Under the pieces are notes generated by a model that had not been told where the DNA came from, made no database searches, and saw nothing but the letters and a program-made list of their open reading frames with translations. Both the position numbers and the translations under genes were made by a program. From the NCBI RefSeq assembly GCF_005405065.1, contig NZ_BJDI01000007.1, positions 1-64,000 on the forward strand: a stretch of 64,000 nucleotides of DNA. Reading direction: 5' to 3'. The DNA is from Lactiplantibacillus nangangensis (GTDB lineage Bacteria > Bacillota > Bacilli > Lactobacillales > Lactobacillaceae). How positions within the stretch are numbered: position 1 is the first letter of the stretch; each line of letters begins with the position of its first letter. Of this stretch, positions 8,361 to 17,987 are shown piece after piece.

Positions 8361-9689
8361 TTATGCCTTGAGTAACGGCTTAAATTTCCAATAATAAAAC
8401 CCGCAACCAATCAAAACCGTGATGATATCTGCCATCGGTTGCGCCCAAACGACACCCAAGTAGCCAAATAAGTGATCCGCAATGACAATGACCAAGAGAA
8501 AAACAAGCCCTTGCCGCGAGATCGACATGATAAAGGCCCCGAGTGCCTGACCAGTCGATTGAAAGAGTGTCGTAAAGACGAGGATAACTCCAATCAATGG
8601 GGTCGTGCTTAACAAGCTACGAAGTAACAGAATACCCGCTTTAACAATGACTGCTTGTGGCATAAACCAGCTGACAATGGTTGGTGCAAAAATCATTAAG
8701 ATGGCTGCTAACACGAAGGCCAAACCTGCTTCGACAAAGATATCAAAATGGATAATCTGTTTGAGACGCTTAAACTCGCGAGCACCAAAGTTATATCCAA
8801 TCATAGGTTGCACACCGAACGCAAACCCAACGATCAGTAACATCACGATCATGTAAATTTTACTAGCAATCCCGAACGCTGCCACTTGGCTAGCACCATA
8901 ATGGGCCAAATAGTTATTCAATAAAGCTGTCCCGAAACTTTGCATCAAATTGGTAATCGAAGCTGGAATCCCAATCAAGAGAATCGATTTAATCAATGTT
9001 CCTGTTAAGTGGGTTTGACGCCAGTCGACACTGTTGACCTGACATTTTTTCAGAACAAAATAAATCAAGACGGCATCCGTTAACGCATAGCCAATCACCG
9101 TTGCCAAGGCCGCCCCGGCCGCACCCAGTCCTAATGGGAAAATGAAGATAGGGTCGAGCACAATTGTTAAAGCTGTCCCAGAAATCGTGGCGATCATCGA
9201 CTGCGTGGCCAAACCTTCTGTACGGATCATGTTGCTTGGAATCAACGAAAAGATAATGAAACACGCGCCAAACGCCATGATACGATAAAACTGGGCTGCA
9301 TACTGATACGTCTCACTTGTCGCGCCGAATAGGGTCAAAATTTGCCGTTCAAAAACTAACAATAAGACGGTGACAACTAGTACCGTTGCAATCCCAATAT
9401 AGGCGCTAAAGCCGCTGACACGGCGACTCGTCTCGATATCCTGTTTACCAAGTAAGCGCGACATTAGGGCGCTCCCACCGAGGCCAAAGATGTCACCGAC
9501 CGCCAGCATAAATGAAAATAATGGCGTGCAGAGTGCGACTCCCGCAACTAACGCGGTATTCTGGGTTTGTGACACAAAAAAGGTGTCAGCCAGATTGTAG
9601 ATCATACTAGCTAACATCCCGAAAACGACTGGCAATGCCAGTTGAAAATAAGCCTGTGGAATCGGCTTTTTGACAAATAATTCTTCCAT
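8361..9689 (-). CDS. MATE-family multidrug exporter
   Basis: A 442-aa, twelve-segment membrane exporter of the MATE family, pumping drugs or metabolites out in exchange for sodium or protons. Family features include the opening PQAYFQLALPVVFGMLASM, the SMIYNLADTFFVSQ segment and the internal repeat around ITNLMQSFGTALLN. The frame is open from 9731, but the ATG at 9689 is chosen because GGAGGG lies a few bases before it and the protein then begins MEELFVKKPIPQ, as family members usually do. About 250 bases (9690-9942) separate it from the next gene; I see no clear element there beyond presumed promoter sequence. Confidence 0.9.
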   Translation of the reverse strand: MEELFVKKPIPQAYFQLALPVVFGMLASMIYNLADTFFVSQTQNTALVAGVALCTPLFSFMLAVGDIFGLGGSALMSRLLGKQDIETSRRVSGFSAYIGIATVLVVTVLLLVFERQILTLFGATSETYQYAAQFYRIMAFGACFIIFSLIPSNMIRTEGLATQSMIATISGTALTIVLDPIFIFPLGLGAAGAALATVIGYALTDAVLIYFVLKKCQVNSVDWRQTHLTGTLIKSILLIGIPASITNLMQSFGTALLNNYLAHYGASQVAAFGIASKIYMIVMLLIVGFAFGVQPMIGYNFGAREFKRLKQIIHFDIFVEAGLAFVLAAILMIFAPTIVSWFMPQAVIVKAGILLLRSLLSTTPLIGVILVFTTLFQSTGQALGAFIMSISRQGLVFLLVIVIADHLFGYLGVVWAQPMADIITVLIGCGFYYWKFKPLLKA

Positions 9690-9942
9690 GAAGTACCCTC
9701 CAATAGTTAATCTGGATTGGCGTGATGGCATAACCTAGGTTCAATGACAAACCACTAGTGCGGTCGGCTGATATCAAACTTGGCTAGATCCATGGAAGCT
9801 AGGGTTTTCAACTGGATTGCTTTTGTTCTAATAACACTGTCTAGATTTGCGCAACGATCCTAATCATCAGCGTTGCGGTTCTGATAAAGCTGATACATTT
9901 AGTTTAACAAAATTTTTTATTGAATACACGGGGCGATTTTGG

Positions 9943-11433
9943 CTAACGTTTATTTTTCGCAGATAATCGATTCGTGCTAGCAACTAAATACCCAAGATAA
10001 GAGACTTCAAGTGCATACCCGCAGCTTTCCCAACTCCCTAAGGCCCCTTCATCATCCAAATGATTAAGATACAGTTCAAAGAACCTAAAAAAGGTTGGCT
10101 TCAAGTCTAAGTATCCATTCTCCTCGAAAAAGTGTTGTAAACATTCAGCTAAACTTGCCAGTGTCCATTGACGCAAACGACGATTGTACTTCTTCACCAT
10201 GATTGCATGAATCTGTAAAACAACTTTGTGATAGAGCTGCTTGTCAGCGACATCAAAAGGCAGTTTAATCATATTCTCCAATTCAGCTAGGTACCTTTGT
10301 GCCCGATTTAACTCCAGGGCTAACTGATGATCATCTAACACACGCTTCAAAGCTAGATTGGGTTTCCGTTCCGGCACAAAATCAAACGTTTTTGGTTTTA
10401 TCTGCCAGCCTTGCATTATTTGACGGGCTTTAGTGATATTCAGGGTCCCGTTCGGCTTCGAGAATATTGCATCTAATTCAGCCTTGGTGCCAATGGCCAG
10501 GCGACTACCCAGATAATTGACCACTAATTGCCGACTACCGACTCTTAAAAAAGCGGCATAAGTTTGTGCGTCCATCAGTTGCTGAGTTAAACAAAACTTC
10601 AAGAATTGATGGTAAACCTGCAAAGTGGCCAGGACAGTTGCCATAGTCCAAGCTGGTGCATAATACCAAAGCTCTTGAAAGAAGGGCACCAATCCGCTCT
10701 CTTCATTTTCACCATCAGCTACTAAGCTTAATAAACTGTCGGCAATATGTTTAAAAGGGTCAAAGAAGCCATAGGAAATTTGTAATCTTGCCGGACTATT
10801 TTGAGCAGCAACTTCAGTAATAAATTGGTTGAAATCGACAGCCGCGGGATTAAAATCTTTCTCGTATGGCACCACTTGAGTGAAAAAATCGGTCTGCTCG
10901 TCATCAACCAACTTCACTGGCGTATTTCTGAAAAAGTCACGATCAAATCTCAGCTCAGATGAAGCTGCTCGGCGTTGCTTCACAATTATCATGAGATCTG
11001 ATCGCCGACGTGTAACCTCCCGACAAAAGCGACCAGCTAGATCCAGTCGATCTAACACTAGGTGATTAGCCATCAGGTATCGACATAACCAATCAGCCAC
11101 ATCCACGTGCATCGCTAACTCCCGGTCAGTTCGGCTAGTGGCTGCTAATCCTACCAGAATACCATCTACTAAAGAATTGGCGGTTATCTGCCAAACCGTA
11201 CGATTAAATAAAACGCGTTGAATAAGAACCAAGTTCGTGGTTACTTTTCTTAACCAATTAGGATTGCCGCCAACACATCTGAGCGCATCCGTATCGGTCA
11301 TAAACCCTGCTAGCTTAGCCATTTCTTGGTTGACATCCTGACCAGTCACTTTTTCCGGTAGTGGTCGGTGAACCGTTTTCAAATCTTTTGTCGCCTGCAT
11401 CATAATATCAATATCTGCGTCATATCCTGCCAT
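9943..11433 (-). CDS. Unrecognised 496-aa cytosolic protein
   Basis: I do not recognise a family. The protein is soluble, has no signal peptide or transmembrane stretch, and looks mainly alpha-helical, with many Leu, Phe, Trp and Arg residues and a basic stretch (REVTRRRSDLMIIVKQRR) near 140-157. No nucleotide-binding, nuclease or catalytic motif stands out. The frame is open from 11445, but ATG 11433 is chosen because GGAGGT lies six bases before it, which makes the upstream ATG overlap the Shine-Dalgarno sequence. It stands alone between the MATE gene and the tannase-like gene and has no visible operon partner. Confidence 0.6.
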   Translation of the reverse strand: MAGYDADIDIMMQATKDLKTVHRPLPEKVTGQDVNQEMAKLAGFMTDTDALRCVGGNPNWLRKVTTNLVLIQRVLFNRTVWQITANSLVDGILVGLAATSRTDRELAMHVDVADWLCRYLMANHLVLDRLDLAGRFCREVTRRRSDLMIIVKQRRAASSELRFDRDFFRNTPVKLVDDEQTDFFTQVVPYEKDFNPAAVDFNQFITEVAAQNSPARLQISYGFFDPFKHIADSLLSLVADGENEESGLVPFFQELWYYAPAWTMATVLATLQVYHQFLKFCLTQQLMDAQTYAAFLRVGSRQLVVNYLGSRLAIGTKAELDAIFSKPNGTLNITKARQIMQGWQIKPKTFDFVPERKPNLALKRVLDDHQLALELNRAQRYLAELENMIKLPFDVADKQLYHKVVLQIHAIMVKKYNRRLRQWTLASLAECLQHFFEENGYLDLKPTFFRFFELYLNHLDDEGALGSWESCGYALEVSYLGYLVASTNRLSAKNKR

Positions 11434-11564
11434 GGGAACCTCCATACTCGTTTTATTCCTATAATAGCATATGTTAACAGTCTTTCTTATCTGATGACTA
11501 ACACAAATAAACCGCTACTTTCCGATAATTCACCTTGCCGGACTTCACCACCAAATTCGATGAC

Positions 11565-12953
11565 TCATTTGTGGCAAATTTGATCAACCCAATCAAATAA
11601 CGCTGCTAAATCATAGTCCCCGCTGTGTGGTGTATCCCAAGGCAATTGAAAATCAACCTCAGCACCTGAATTTTGTAGCATAACTGCTAAGATCGTTGGA
11701 ATTGCAAATGACGTATCACGATCAGCGGCACCGTGCCGGATTCGCCAATGCTTTGCAACAATATTGTCTGACTGACCAATATAAGTAATCGGATTAACTG
11801 CAGCAATCAGCTCTGCTGGTGCCATCACGGAAGGCTTTTGTGAATGAGTTTGTCCAAATGCCGTAAAGTGTTTCGCACTAGTTTCATGGTCGCCAAACAA
11901 ATGCGTTTCTGGGCTCTCCAAATTTAAGTCATCAAAGGCTGGGACAGCTTTCATCCGTGTCAAGGATTTCAAGTAGGCCGACCAATCAACTCCGACAACT
12001 CGCCCAGCTTCAACTTTAATTCCTTGATATTTATGAACATCAACCCCTGCATCCACTGCCCGTTGCGCCGAAGCCATCAATAATTTGATAATCAAATTTT
12101 TAAAGGACCCATTACCAGTCGTATCTAAGTCCAACTGATGACCCGCAGTATCCGTTAAGTGTAAGGAATTTAAGTACGTGATAAACTGCTGCTTTAGTTC
12201 ATACGACCAGTGTTGTTCTGTTTCGCTGAGTGTTCCTTGCCATGGCGTAAAAACTGGGTGATCAAGCGGACCAGTGATTTTTTGCCGATACCAATCATTG
12301 ACGCCACTAAATTCCCATTCATAAGCAGCATCTGAATGTTCCAAATTATGAATTGGGCAATAACTCGAAACAGCAAAAACATCATCAGTCGCTGGTGCCG
12401 CCCCTAATACCGAAAGTGCACTGTCAAAATAAGGGGCATTCCCAGCTGTTCCAGCTAATGCGGCTGTCGCACCGCCAGCACTAGTGCCGTTGGGTATAAT
12501 CCGATCAGTATTTCCAAAAATTGTCTCCGCATTGAATTTGACAAAGCGAATCGCGGCTTTCATATCAACAATAAACGCTGGTGCCTTCCCAATAAAATTC
12601 CCGTTTGAGTCAGTTGTCGGCCAGCCACGTAGTCCCGCCGAAACCACAACATAACCATGTTTTAGAGCTGCAATGATCGTCTTCGAGTTTGTGGGCCATT
12701 CAGTCTTACCTGGATAATCGCTTGGACCAGGCATATAACCCCCAACAGTATTTGGCATCAAGATTGGTGCTGTTTCACGTGTATAGCCATTAATCGTTTG
12801 ATTTTCAAAATACCCTTCTGGCACAAAAACGTTCAACTTTTGAATGGCGTCGACTGGCCGTTGAACATAGGTAACATCGCGAATTTCACGATACCTCAAC
12901 GAATCCAAACCAGTTGCCTTAAACTGATCAATCGTTAATTTTAAACTAGTCAT
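11565..12953 (-). CDS. Tannase-family (subtype B) esterase, intracellular
   Basis: A 462-aa alpha/beta hydrolase. From memory it aligns along its whole length with L. plantarum tannase TanB: shared blocks include LMPNTVGGYMPGPSDYPG, APAFIVDMKAAIRFVK, GTSAGGATAALAG, LGAAPATDDVFAVSSYCPIH and HWRIRHGAADRDTSFAIP. The expected triad is Ser158 in GTSAGG, Asp411 and His443 in DTPHSGDYD. Tannases release gallate from gallate esters. Divergence suggests a paralogue with a different acyl or sugar preference. ATG 12953 is preferred over an upstream start because GAGGA lies before it; no signal peptide. An unusual terminator-like hairpin lies directly upstream (12972-13013). Confidence 0.9.
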   Translation of the reverse strand: MTSLKLTIDQFKATGLDSLRYREIRDVTYVQRPVDAIQKLNVFVPEGYFENQTINGYTRETAPILMPNTVGGYMPGPSDYPGKTEWPTNSKTIIAALKHGYVVVSAGLRGWPTTDSNGNFIGKAPAFIVDMKAAIRFVKFNAETIFGNTDRIIPNGTSAGGATAALAGTAGNAPYFDSALSVLGAAPATDDVFAVSSYCPIHNLEHSDAAYEWEFSGVNDWYRQKITGPLDHPVFTPWQGTLSETEQHWSYELKQQFITYLNSLHLTDTAGHQLDLDTTGNGSFKNLIIKLLMASAQRAVDAGVDVHKYQGIKVEAGRVVGVDWSAYLKSLTRMKAVPAFDDLNLESPETHLFGDHETSAKHFTAFGQTHSQKPSVMAPAELIAAVNPITYIGQSDNIVAKHWRIRHGAADRDTSFAIPTILAVMLQNSGAEVDFQLPWDTPHSGDYDLAALFDWVDQICHK

Positions 12954-12971
12954 TATTTTCCTCACAGTCTT

Positions 12972-13013
12972 AAAAAGAAAACCCATCAGCATCAAAATAT
13001 GCAGACGGGTTTA
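12972..13013 (-). terminator. Terminator or attenuator in front of tannase-like gene
   Basis: On the minus strand AAACCCGTCTGCAT pairs with ATGCTGATGGGTTT, followed by TTTTCTTTTT. It ends less than 20 bases before the tannase-like ATG, leaving no room for a promoter in between. It is either the end of the upstream operon with leaky readthrough, or an attenuator within a tannase leader. Confidence 0.75.
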
Positions 13014-13070
13014 TCCAATTATCTAATATTTAGTAGATCATTATTGCTATCTAAATCAGCGTCTCGCTAA

Positions 13071-14036
13071 TTAGTGACTCTGTCCAGATTGTACCATCTT
13101 TTCAAAGTCAGATAACGCATTGAGTGGTAAACGGACGTGCTTCTTTAACCAAGTTGCACATAACGTCGTCCACGCCGCAACGTCTGGGAAGACTTGCGTT
13201 TTGGCTTCACTTGTTGCGGGTGTCGCCAAACTTAACCCATGTGGCCCATTTTCAAAAATATGCAATTCAAACGGAATCTTTTCGGTTGCGAGTGCCCCAG
13301 CCATTTTAATCGCGTGCTGGCATGAAACTAATGGATCATTGGCCGTTCCCCAAATGAACATTGGTGGGGTCGTCGCACTCACTTGATGAGCTGGGCTAAC
13401 TGCTTCCAACTGTTCGGGGGTGGGGTCTTCAAGGCCTAAGAACGCGACGTTTGAAGCGCGCATAAAGCTGATATCCATTGGTGACTTGCTCTGAATATCT
13501 TGCTGCAAGAAGACATAATCAGTCAAGGCATACCCTAGAATGGCTGCACAAGGTTTTAATTGTTCAGCATCAACATTCAACGCCTTGGCCAACTCGGGAT
13601 TATCCCAATTAGTCGCATACAGTGCCGCGTTATGACCGCCAGCCGAGAAGCCGCAAACAACAACTTGATCTGGGTTAACATGCCATGCTTCAGCATGTTG
13701 TTTCACATAAATCATTGCTCGGCCTAAATCATGTAACTGGTGAGGATAAAGCCGGTCCTGCTTAACTGGTAAAGGTTTTGACAAATCTGGCATGTCTAAG
13801 CCACCATCACCATAAGTCGTATAATTCAAAACGAAGGCATGATAACCTTGTGCCGCAAAAGCCATCGCTACCGGCTCAGCTTCACGATCTGAACAACTAA
13901 AGTAACCCCCACCTGGGCAAATAATCACTGCTGGGCGTGACTGACCTTTTAACACTTCTGGTGAATCCGCTAACAAATACGTGGTTAAGGTGACCTGTGG
14001 GTTCTGATTATTTAACTGAATTGTTTCAATTTTCAT
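13071..14036 (-). CDS. Alpha/beta hydrolase, acetyl-esterase-like
   Basis: A 321-aa cytosolic esterase of the alpha/beta hydrolase fold. The oxyanion-hole motif CPGGGY is near residue 40, the nucleophile motif GFSAGGH near 148-154, an acid-bearing FIWGTANDPLV strand near 240, and the catalytic His in NGPHGLSLA near 275. Proteins of this type remove acetyl groups from xylan or from acylated sugars. It is 29 bases downstream of the MFS gene, so both are probably transcribed together and the esterase deacylates what the transporter imports. No signal peptide. The acyl group removed is inferred from the glycosidase-rich surroundings. Confidence 0.85.
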   Translation of the reverse strand: MKIETIQLNNQNPQVTLTTYLLADSPEVLKGQSRPAVIICPGGGYFSCSDREAEPVAMAFAAQGYHAFVLNYTTYGDGGLDMPDLSKPLPVKQDRLYPHQLHDLGRAMIYVKQHAEAWHVNPDQVVVCGFSAGGHNAALYATNWDNPELAKALNVDAEQLKPCAAILGYALTDYVFLQQDIQSKSPMDISFMRASNVAFLGLEDPTPEQLEAVSPAHQVSATTPPMFIWGTANDPLVSCQHAIKMAGALATEKIPFELHIFENGPHGLSLATPATSEAKTQVFPDVAAWTTLCATWLKKHVRLPLNALSDFEKMVQSGQSH

Positions 14037-14065
14037 ATGATTGACACTTTCCGATTTTTAGCTGA

Positions 14066-15304
14066 CTAAGCATGTGCTTGCGTATGGTTAGAAACCACAC
14101 ATTTTTCAGTTGTTGTCGCCTTTTGCTGATGTGCCTTATCGACCCGTGACCCAAAGCGGAAGACGAACAAGATCAACGCCATACCAACACTTAAAATCAT
14201 CCCGGTAATGAAGGAAACGGTCCCAGCACTAATATTCAAAGCAGCCAAAATCATCGGTGCTAAAACCCCGGCCATTGAGGACATCAGCGTATTCGCTGCA
14301 ATGACAACTGGAAATTGTTGTTGATTAGCTAAAACGGACAATTCGTATGGAATCGTGGCGTTAACCATGACGATCCCCATCCCTGAGAACATGTTCCCGA
14401 TCGTATGCATCACAATATTATTGAAGAAGATAATGAAGATGAATGATAACGCTAAGGCAATGAAGCCCCAAGCCATCGTATCTTTACGGGTCATCTTACG
14501 GATATATTTCAACCCAAACCCAGTTAAAATCCCACCGATAGTCCCAAGTGCTGTGACTAAAGCCGTATACGTGGTTCCTTGGCCTTTAGAAGCTAATAAG
14601 ATCGATTGGTTAGCCATAAACGTCATCATTATCAGTGACATGATAAAACTAATAATTAAGATTGCATAAACATAACCGCTCAAGCCTTTAACACTACTCA
14701 TAAAACTAGGCTTCTTTTCGCCTTTTTCAAGCTTTTTCACGGTCAATTTAGGTGTCTTAGGTACCATGATGTAAACAGCAATGAAAATAAAGACAGCAAT
14801 TCCGTAAATCCAGAACAAGTTACGCCAGTTGGTGCCACCTAAAACACCACCGATGGCAGTTGAGGCCATCATCCCAATGTTATTAAAACCCATGGACCAG
14901 CCCATCACTGTAGCACGTTCTTCGCCTTCAAAGTATTCTTGTAATAAGACTGGGACGACATTACTAATTAGTCCTAGCCCAAATCCAAAGACGACCATGC
15001 AAGCCAAAATGATATTCAAACTACTGTTGTAAAAGGCCGGTAACAAGCCACTGATTGCAACAAATGCGACCGCTAGTAACCCAATCCCTTTACGTGTTAA
15101 TTGATAAGTAATCCAAGTAAGTAGTAACGTTGCAATTAATTGACCTAATTGTGGAATCGAACTTAACATTTGAACCTTTGAGATCGGTTCAGTTGGAAAT
15201 GACTTACTAATCGCCGCAATAGCTGCCCCCACAACGGAGCCTGACATGAGCAATAAATTCATACTTAAAATTCCGATTGCTAAAGCTATTTTTTTCTTTG
15301 TCAT
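14066..15304 (-). CDS. MFS transporter
   Basis: A 412-aa, twelve-segment major facilitator permease. The first half shows the repeated pattern around YQLTRKGIGLLAV and a large cytoplasmic loop near 195-210 (KTPKLTVKKLEKGEKK). It lies between the GH2 gene and the esterase gene and is the only transporter in the plant-glycoside locus, so it is the best candidate to import the substrate whole. A cre and a 10-bp perfect inverted repeat lie upstream at 15350-15406, which suggests independent control from GH2. The cargo is unknown; the family is too broad to infer it from sequence. Confidence 0.88.
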   Translation of the reverse strand: MTKKKIALAIGILSMNLLLMSGSVVGAAIAAISKSFPTEPISKVQMLSSIPQLGQLIATLLLTWITYQLTRKGIGLLAVAFVAISGLLPAFYNSSLNIILACMVVFGFGLGLISNVVPVLLQEYFEGEERATVMGWSMGFNNIGMMASTAIGGVLGGTNWRNLFWIYGIAVFIFIAVYIMVPKTPKLTVKKLEKGEKKPSFMSSVKGLSGYVYAILIISFIMSLIMMTFMANQSILLASKGQGTTYTALVTALGTIGGILTGFGLKYIRKMTRKDTMAWGFIALALSFIFIIFFNNIVMHTIGNMFSGMGIVMVNATIPYELSVLANQQQFPVVIAANTLMSSMAGVLAPMILAALNISAGTVSFITGMILSVGMALILFVFRFGSRVDKAHQQKATTTEKCVVSNHTQAHA

Positions 15305-15349
15305 CAGCGAAACTTCCTTTCAAAATTAGCCTAAATTTAAAATCGATAA

Positions 15350-15406
15350 TGATTGCGCTTTCATTCAACGATTAAAGTATATGGTGAAAATAGCGCTTTC
15401 ACCATA
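15350..15406 (-). promoter_or_regulatory. Cre site and perfect dyad between GH2 and MFS genes
   Basis: TGAAAGCGCAATCA on the minus strand (15350-15363) is a near-consensus cre. At 15380-15406 TATGGTGAAA and TTTCACCATA form a perfect 10-bp inverted repeat around a 7-base GCGC-containing centre, a candidate operator for a local AraC or LacI-type regulator. Confidence 0.7.
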
Positions 15407-15463
15407 GCCAAAAATCAGATGTGCTGTGTCCATTTCGCAGGTCGTTGAAATGCGTCTAGTTAA

Positions 15464-17869
15464 CTAGACGCCAACTGCGACTGCCAACTTGGCCGTTACT
15501 GTAACGGTTGGTGCCGTTTTATGCACGATTACTACTGCATAACCATTGAATAAGTGAATCTGCTGCCGACCTTGGTTATCTTGATCAGCAGGATTGCCAT
15601 TACCTAAACCAAGCACCTGTCCGCCAGTGACTGAAACTTGTAGTTGCCCATTAGCCATGGGTGCCAAGTGGTGCTTAACATCTAGTGCTTTTACGCGATA
15701 AATTTCAGTCGTTTTACCGTTGAACAAAGGCTCAACAACCGTTTCAGTAGCTACTTCACTAGTGACTCGCTGATCCGTTGCCACAACCTCATCATGATCC
15801 AACGCCACCACTTTTAAGGTGCCAGCTGCATAAGGAACTTGCCAATTAGCTTCACAATCAACGACCGTTTGGCGACCATAACTATGATCATTCACAAATA
15901 GTTCGACCGTTTCCGCATTACTGAAAGCGCGGACGGCAACGTCACCAGCGGCAGTCAAAGCTAAACCAGCCTGATTCCAGTGTGGCATGACGTGTACCAT
16001 CGGTTTAGTCGTCCAATGGGCTTGATAGTAGTAGTAATAGTCTTTTGGCAACCCACCAGTATCGGTAATCCCAAATTGTGAGCTGATTGCTGGCCAGCCA
16101 AATGGTGAAGGTTCCCCAAAGTAGTCCATCGCAGTCCAGAGAAAGACGCCGCCCATATAAGGATGAGCTTTCAAATAGGCCATGACAGTTTCAGGGCGAG
16201 CAGTCCCACCAACACCGGGGTCACCAGGCTGACGTTTCCCAGGTAAAACCATTGAATACATCGAACCAAAGTTGTTGGCCTGGCAATGATCAGCATCATC
16301 CTGATACGCACCACGAGTTGAAAAGTATGATGCATTTTCAGTACTCATCATTGGTAAATGCGGATGTTGCTGCTTGATAATTTCTGCACCGGCACCCATG
16401 ACACCAGCTTCAGGATAGTTGACGCCCAAGACATCTAAGTTTGCCAAATAGTCTTCATCGACCGTTCCGGCTGGACTCAATAACTCGGCAGAAATAATCA
16501 GGTGCTCGCGATCCAATCCTTTGATGGTTTGAACCAGTTTTTTGGCCATCCGACCACCTAGCGCAGTATTGCCAATAATTTCTTCATTGGCAATTGACCA
16601 GAAAGCAATCGCAGCGTGTAACCGACTCCGTTTAACCATTTTCTGTAAATCAGCTAATCGCCAAGGTGTCGTTTCCAAGAGTCGATTTTCATCAATTAAA
16701 ATGATGCCATAGCGATCACAAGCACTTAATAGTTCTTCTGAGGCAAATTGATGACTGCTACGCCAAGCATTCACCCCCATTTTCTTCATCACACTGACTT
16801 TATAATCCATTAAATCTTGATTCAGTGCCGTCCCAACACCGGCCATATCTTGGTGTTCACAGACGCCGTGTAATTCATAATGCTGACCATTTAAAATAAA
16901 CCCATTTTCATCGTACTTAAAAGTATGAATCCCAAATTGCCGTTGCAGTTGATCTTGATCAATCGCCACACCAATCGTCGTTAAATTAGGCGTTTCTGGT
17001 GTCCAACAACGGGGTTGGTCAACAGTCACTTCACCTTTAAAAGTTCGTTGACCTAAAGCCGAGACCGTTGTCGTTGCTAATTTGACAGTTTGATCGACGA
17101 TGGTCACTTGTGGTTGGACTGTCACTGCTTGTTCATGCGCGTTCACAATTGAAAATTCATAAGCAATTTTGGCTTCATTTGCCGTTAACTCGGTAGTATA
17201 AGCATAAATACTATCATTATCAATGTAAGTTAGCGGCAAGAATTCTAACCAGACCGGCTTATAAATGCCGGCACCTTCATACCACCAACCCTCAGGCCCA
17301 GTTGTGGTATCAACACGTACCAGAATGACATTGTCGCCCTCAGCGCCATAATGCGCCATTTCAGTAATATCAATATCCATCGCAGTATAACCACTATTGT
17401 TATGACCCAGATAAGCCCCATTCAACCAAACATCAGCCATCCGCATGATGCCATCAAAGTGTAAGATGACCCGATTCCGATCAATAACTTCGTCTGACAA
17501 CGTAAATGTGCGCCGATAATAACCGACTCCAGCCGGCTTTGACCCACTCATTAAGTTTTGCGGATCATTTTGATAAGGCCGTGACATCTGCCAATCATGT
17601 GGCAAGGTCACCTTTTCCCAACTCGCATCGAGTTGGCTTTCAAGGTCTGTTCCAGCCAAATTACGCAGTCCATTTTCAATGTTTCCTTGAGCAATCAATT
17701 TTAGAAAATTAACACCGCCAGCACTTGGCTGAACCCGCTCACCAGTTTCATTAGGCAATGGGGCGGTCAAGCCACCAAACGCCATCGATTTTTTGGCCGT
17801 TCGCTTTGGTTCAGTTAGCTCGCCAAAGTGGAATCGCCAATCATTATTTAAGTTTTTTTTCGTATGCAT
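15464..17869 (-). CDS. Glycoside hydrolase family 2 (beta-galactosidase-like)
   Basis: An 801-aa intracellular GH2 enzyme with sugar-binding and immunoglobulin-like domains in the first 300 residues and a TIM barrel after. The acid/base Glu lies in FWSIANEE and the nucleophile Glu is probably the one in MMSTENASYF. The N-terminal TLPHDWQMSRPY and the MGVNAWRSSHQF segment are typical of the family. Such enzymes remove beta-galactose, beta-glucuronic acid or related residues; specificity is not readable here. It is divergent from an AraC gene with a cre dyad and promoter between them (17921-17960). Confidence 0.88.
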   Translation of the reverse strand: MHTKKNLNNDWRFHFGELTEPKRTAKKSMAFGGLTAPLPNETGERVQPSAGGVNFLKLIAQGNIENGLRNLAGTDLESQLDASWEKVTLPHDWQMSRPYQNDPQNLMSGSKPAGVGYYRRTFTLSDEVIDRNRVILHFDGIMRMADVWLNGAYLGHNNSGYTAMDIDITEMAHYGAEGDNVILVRVDTTTGPEGWWYEGAGIYKPVWLEFLPLTYIDNDSIYAYTTELTANEAKIAYEFSIVNAHEQAVTVQPQVTIVDQTVKLATTTVSALGQRTFKGEVTVDQPRCWTPETPNLTTIGVAIDQDQLQRQFGIHTFKYDENGFILNGQHYELHGVCEHQDMAGVGTALNQDLMDYKVSVMKKMGVNAWRSSHQFASEELLSACDRYGIILIDENRLLETTPWRLADLQKMVKRSRLHAAIAFWSIANEEIIGNTALGGRMAKKLVQTIKGLDREHLIISAELLSPAGTVDEDYLANLDVLGVNYPEAGVMGAGAEIIKQQHPHLPMMSTENASYFSTRGAYQDDADHCQANNFGSMYSMVLPGKRQPGDPGVGGTARPETVMAYLKAHPYMGGVFLWTAMDYFGEPSPFGWPAISSQFGITDTGGLPKDYYYYYQAHWTTKPMVHVMPHWNQAGLALTAAGDVAVRAFSNAETVELFVNDHSYGRQTVVDCEANWQVPYAAGTLKVVALDHDEVVATDQRVTSEVATETVVEPLFNGKTTEIYRVKALDVKHHLAPMANGQLQVSVTGGQVLGLGNGNPADQDNQGRQQIHLFNGYAVVIVHKTAPTVTVTAKLAVAVGV

Positions 17870-17920
17870 GTCTGTTCAACTCCTCAACTTGACTACATTC
17901 TACCGACTATTGGGCTGTGC

Positions 17921-17960
17921 TATAATGACAATAACCAACTTACAGAAAGCGCTTACTGTA
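17921..17960 (+). promoter_or_regulatory. AraC promoter -10 and cre dyad
   Basis: TATAAT (17921-17926), preceded by TGC as an extended -10, would drive the AraC gene rightwards. Just downstream is the dyad TACAGAAAGCGCTTACTGTA (17941-17960), a cre-like site placed to affect both divergent genes. Confidence 0.7.
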
Positions 17961-17987
17961 ATTTTCCAACTTGAGAGGTGCATCCAG

